5,907 nucleotides of DNA from Pseudomonadota bacterium. GTDB taxonomy: Bacteria; Pseudomonadota; Gammaproteobacteria; Steroidobacterales; Steroidobacteraceae. Of this stretch, positions 5,371 to 5,907 are shown one piece after another (the stretch's first letter is position 1; each line of letters begins with the position of its first letter). The notes beneath the pieces are model-generated. The model did not search any database. It was not told where the DNA came from and saw nothing but the letters and a program-made list of their open reading frames with translations. A program made the translations under genes and the position numbers. The DNA is taken from the NCBI GenBank assembly GCA_018241455.1, contig JAFEDW010000134.1, positions 1-5,907 of the forward strand, written 5' to 3'.

Positions 5371-5907
5371 ACGCGCCGCGCCGCGCCGCGCGCTGAACCC
5401 GGCGCACCTCGCGCTGCTGCCGATGGCGCTGACCGCGCTGCTCGTCTACCTCGGCTCGATGCTCTGGTCACTGCGCATTTCGCTCAGCAGTTCGCGCAGC
5501 CTGCCGCGCTACGATTTCACCGGCCTGTCGCAGTACCAGCGCCTGTTCGCGAACGAGCGCTGGCTGCATTCGCTGCACAACCTCGCGCTGTACACGCCGC
5601 TGTTCATCGCCGCCTGCCTGGGTGTCGGTTTCCTGCTCGCGCTGCTCGTCGATCGGCACGCCAAGGCGGCGGGCCTGATGCGGGCCGTATTCCTGTATCC
5701 GTACGCGCTGTCGTTCATCGCCACCGGCCTGATCTGGCAGTGGTTGCTCAATCCGGAACTCGGCATCCAGCAGGCCGTGCGTGGCTGGGGTTGGGCCGGA
5801 TTCAGCTTCGACTGGCTCATCGACCCGGACCGCGTCATCTACACGCTGGTCATCGCCACCGTGTGGCAGGGCGCGGGGCTCGTCATGGCGATCTTGCTGG
5901 CCGGTCT
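5363..5907 (+). CDS. ABC sugar transporter inner-membrane permease (GtsB/MalF-like), N-terminal part only
   Basis: Translation from GTG 5363 is open for 181 codons to the right edge. The start overlaps the binding-protein stop by 8 nt in a different frame (GTGACTGA), implying translational coupling; there is no clear Shine-Dalgarno of its own. The protein has a short basic N-terminus (Arg4, Arg8, Arg9) and four hydrophobic segments at about 16-38, 73-96, 107-129 and 157-181. Phrases such as FTGLSQYQRLF (52-62), RAVFLYPYALSFIATGLIWQW (107-127, a partial transmembrane span) and IYTLVIATVWQGAGLVMAIL (159-178) are typical of the first permease of sugar ABC importers. The EAA loop that contacts the ATPase lies beyond the window. 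A second permease and an ATPase are expected downstream. A simple ATG-to-stop search misses this gene. Confidence 0.9.
   Translation, partial: MTERAAPRRALNPAHLALLPMALTALLVYLGSMLWSLRISLSSSRSLPRYDFTGLSQYQRLFANERWLHSLHNLALYTPLFIAACLGVGFLLALLVDRHAKAAGLMRAVFLYPYALSFIATGLIWQWLLNPELGIQQAVRGWGWAGFSFDWLIDPDRVIYTLVIATVWQGAGLVMAILLAG

Overview
The window is high-GC DNA (about two thirds G+C by eye) with dense bacterial coding. Gene content and residue-level resemblances (GtsA/GtsB-type sugar importer, LacI-type repressor, Tat-exported enzymes) point to a Gram-negative proteobacterium. A gammaproteobacterium near the Xanthomonadales is my best guess, but this is inferred from family resemblance and is not proven.

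Layout from left to right: (1) the N-terminal part of a Tat-exported Gfo/Idh/MocA-type oxidoreductase on the minus strand, running off the left edge; (2) a 62-bp divergent gap; (3) a complete, probably Tat-exported alpha/beta-hydrolase/esterase on the plus strand; (4) a complete cytoplasmic GH1 beta-glucosidase on the minus strand, whose stop codon overlaps the hydrolase stop tail to tail; (5) a 104-bp gap with a perfect 16-bp palindrome just upstream of the GH1 start; (6) a complete LacI-family regulator on the minus strand; (7) a 211-bp divergent control region with a good sigma70-type promoter, an imperfect copy of the same palindrome, a second TATAAT hexamer and another 12-bp palindrome; (8) a complete ABC-transporter sugar-binding protein on the plus strand; (9) the start of its permease partner, with a GTG start overlapping the binding-protein stop and running off the right edge. 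The permease starts at GTG and has no stop in the window, so a simple ATG-to-stop ORF search would miss it.

How the genes fit together (inference): this looks like a small glucoside-utilisation locus. The binding protein and permease import a sugar or short beta-glucoside, the GH1 enzyme hydrolyses it in the cytoplasm, and the LacI-type protein controls both sides through two related operators with core TGGAAAGCTTTCCA. The exported esterase and oxidoreductase could process acylated or otherwise decorated glycosides in the periplasm before import. No mobile element, tRNA, rRNA, CRISPR array or clear intrinsic terminator was seen. I found a coherent catabolic regulon rather than an unprecedented system; the most checkable new element is the shared operator pair.
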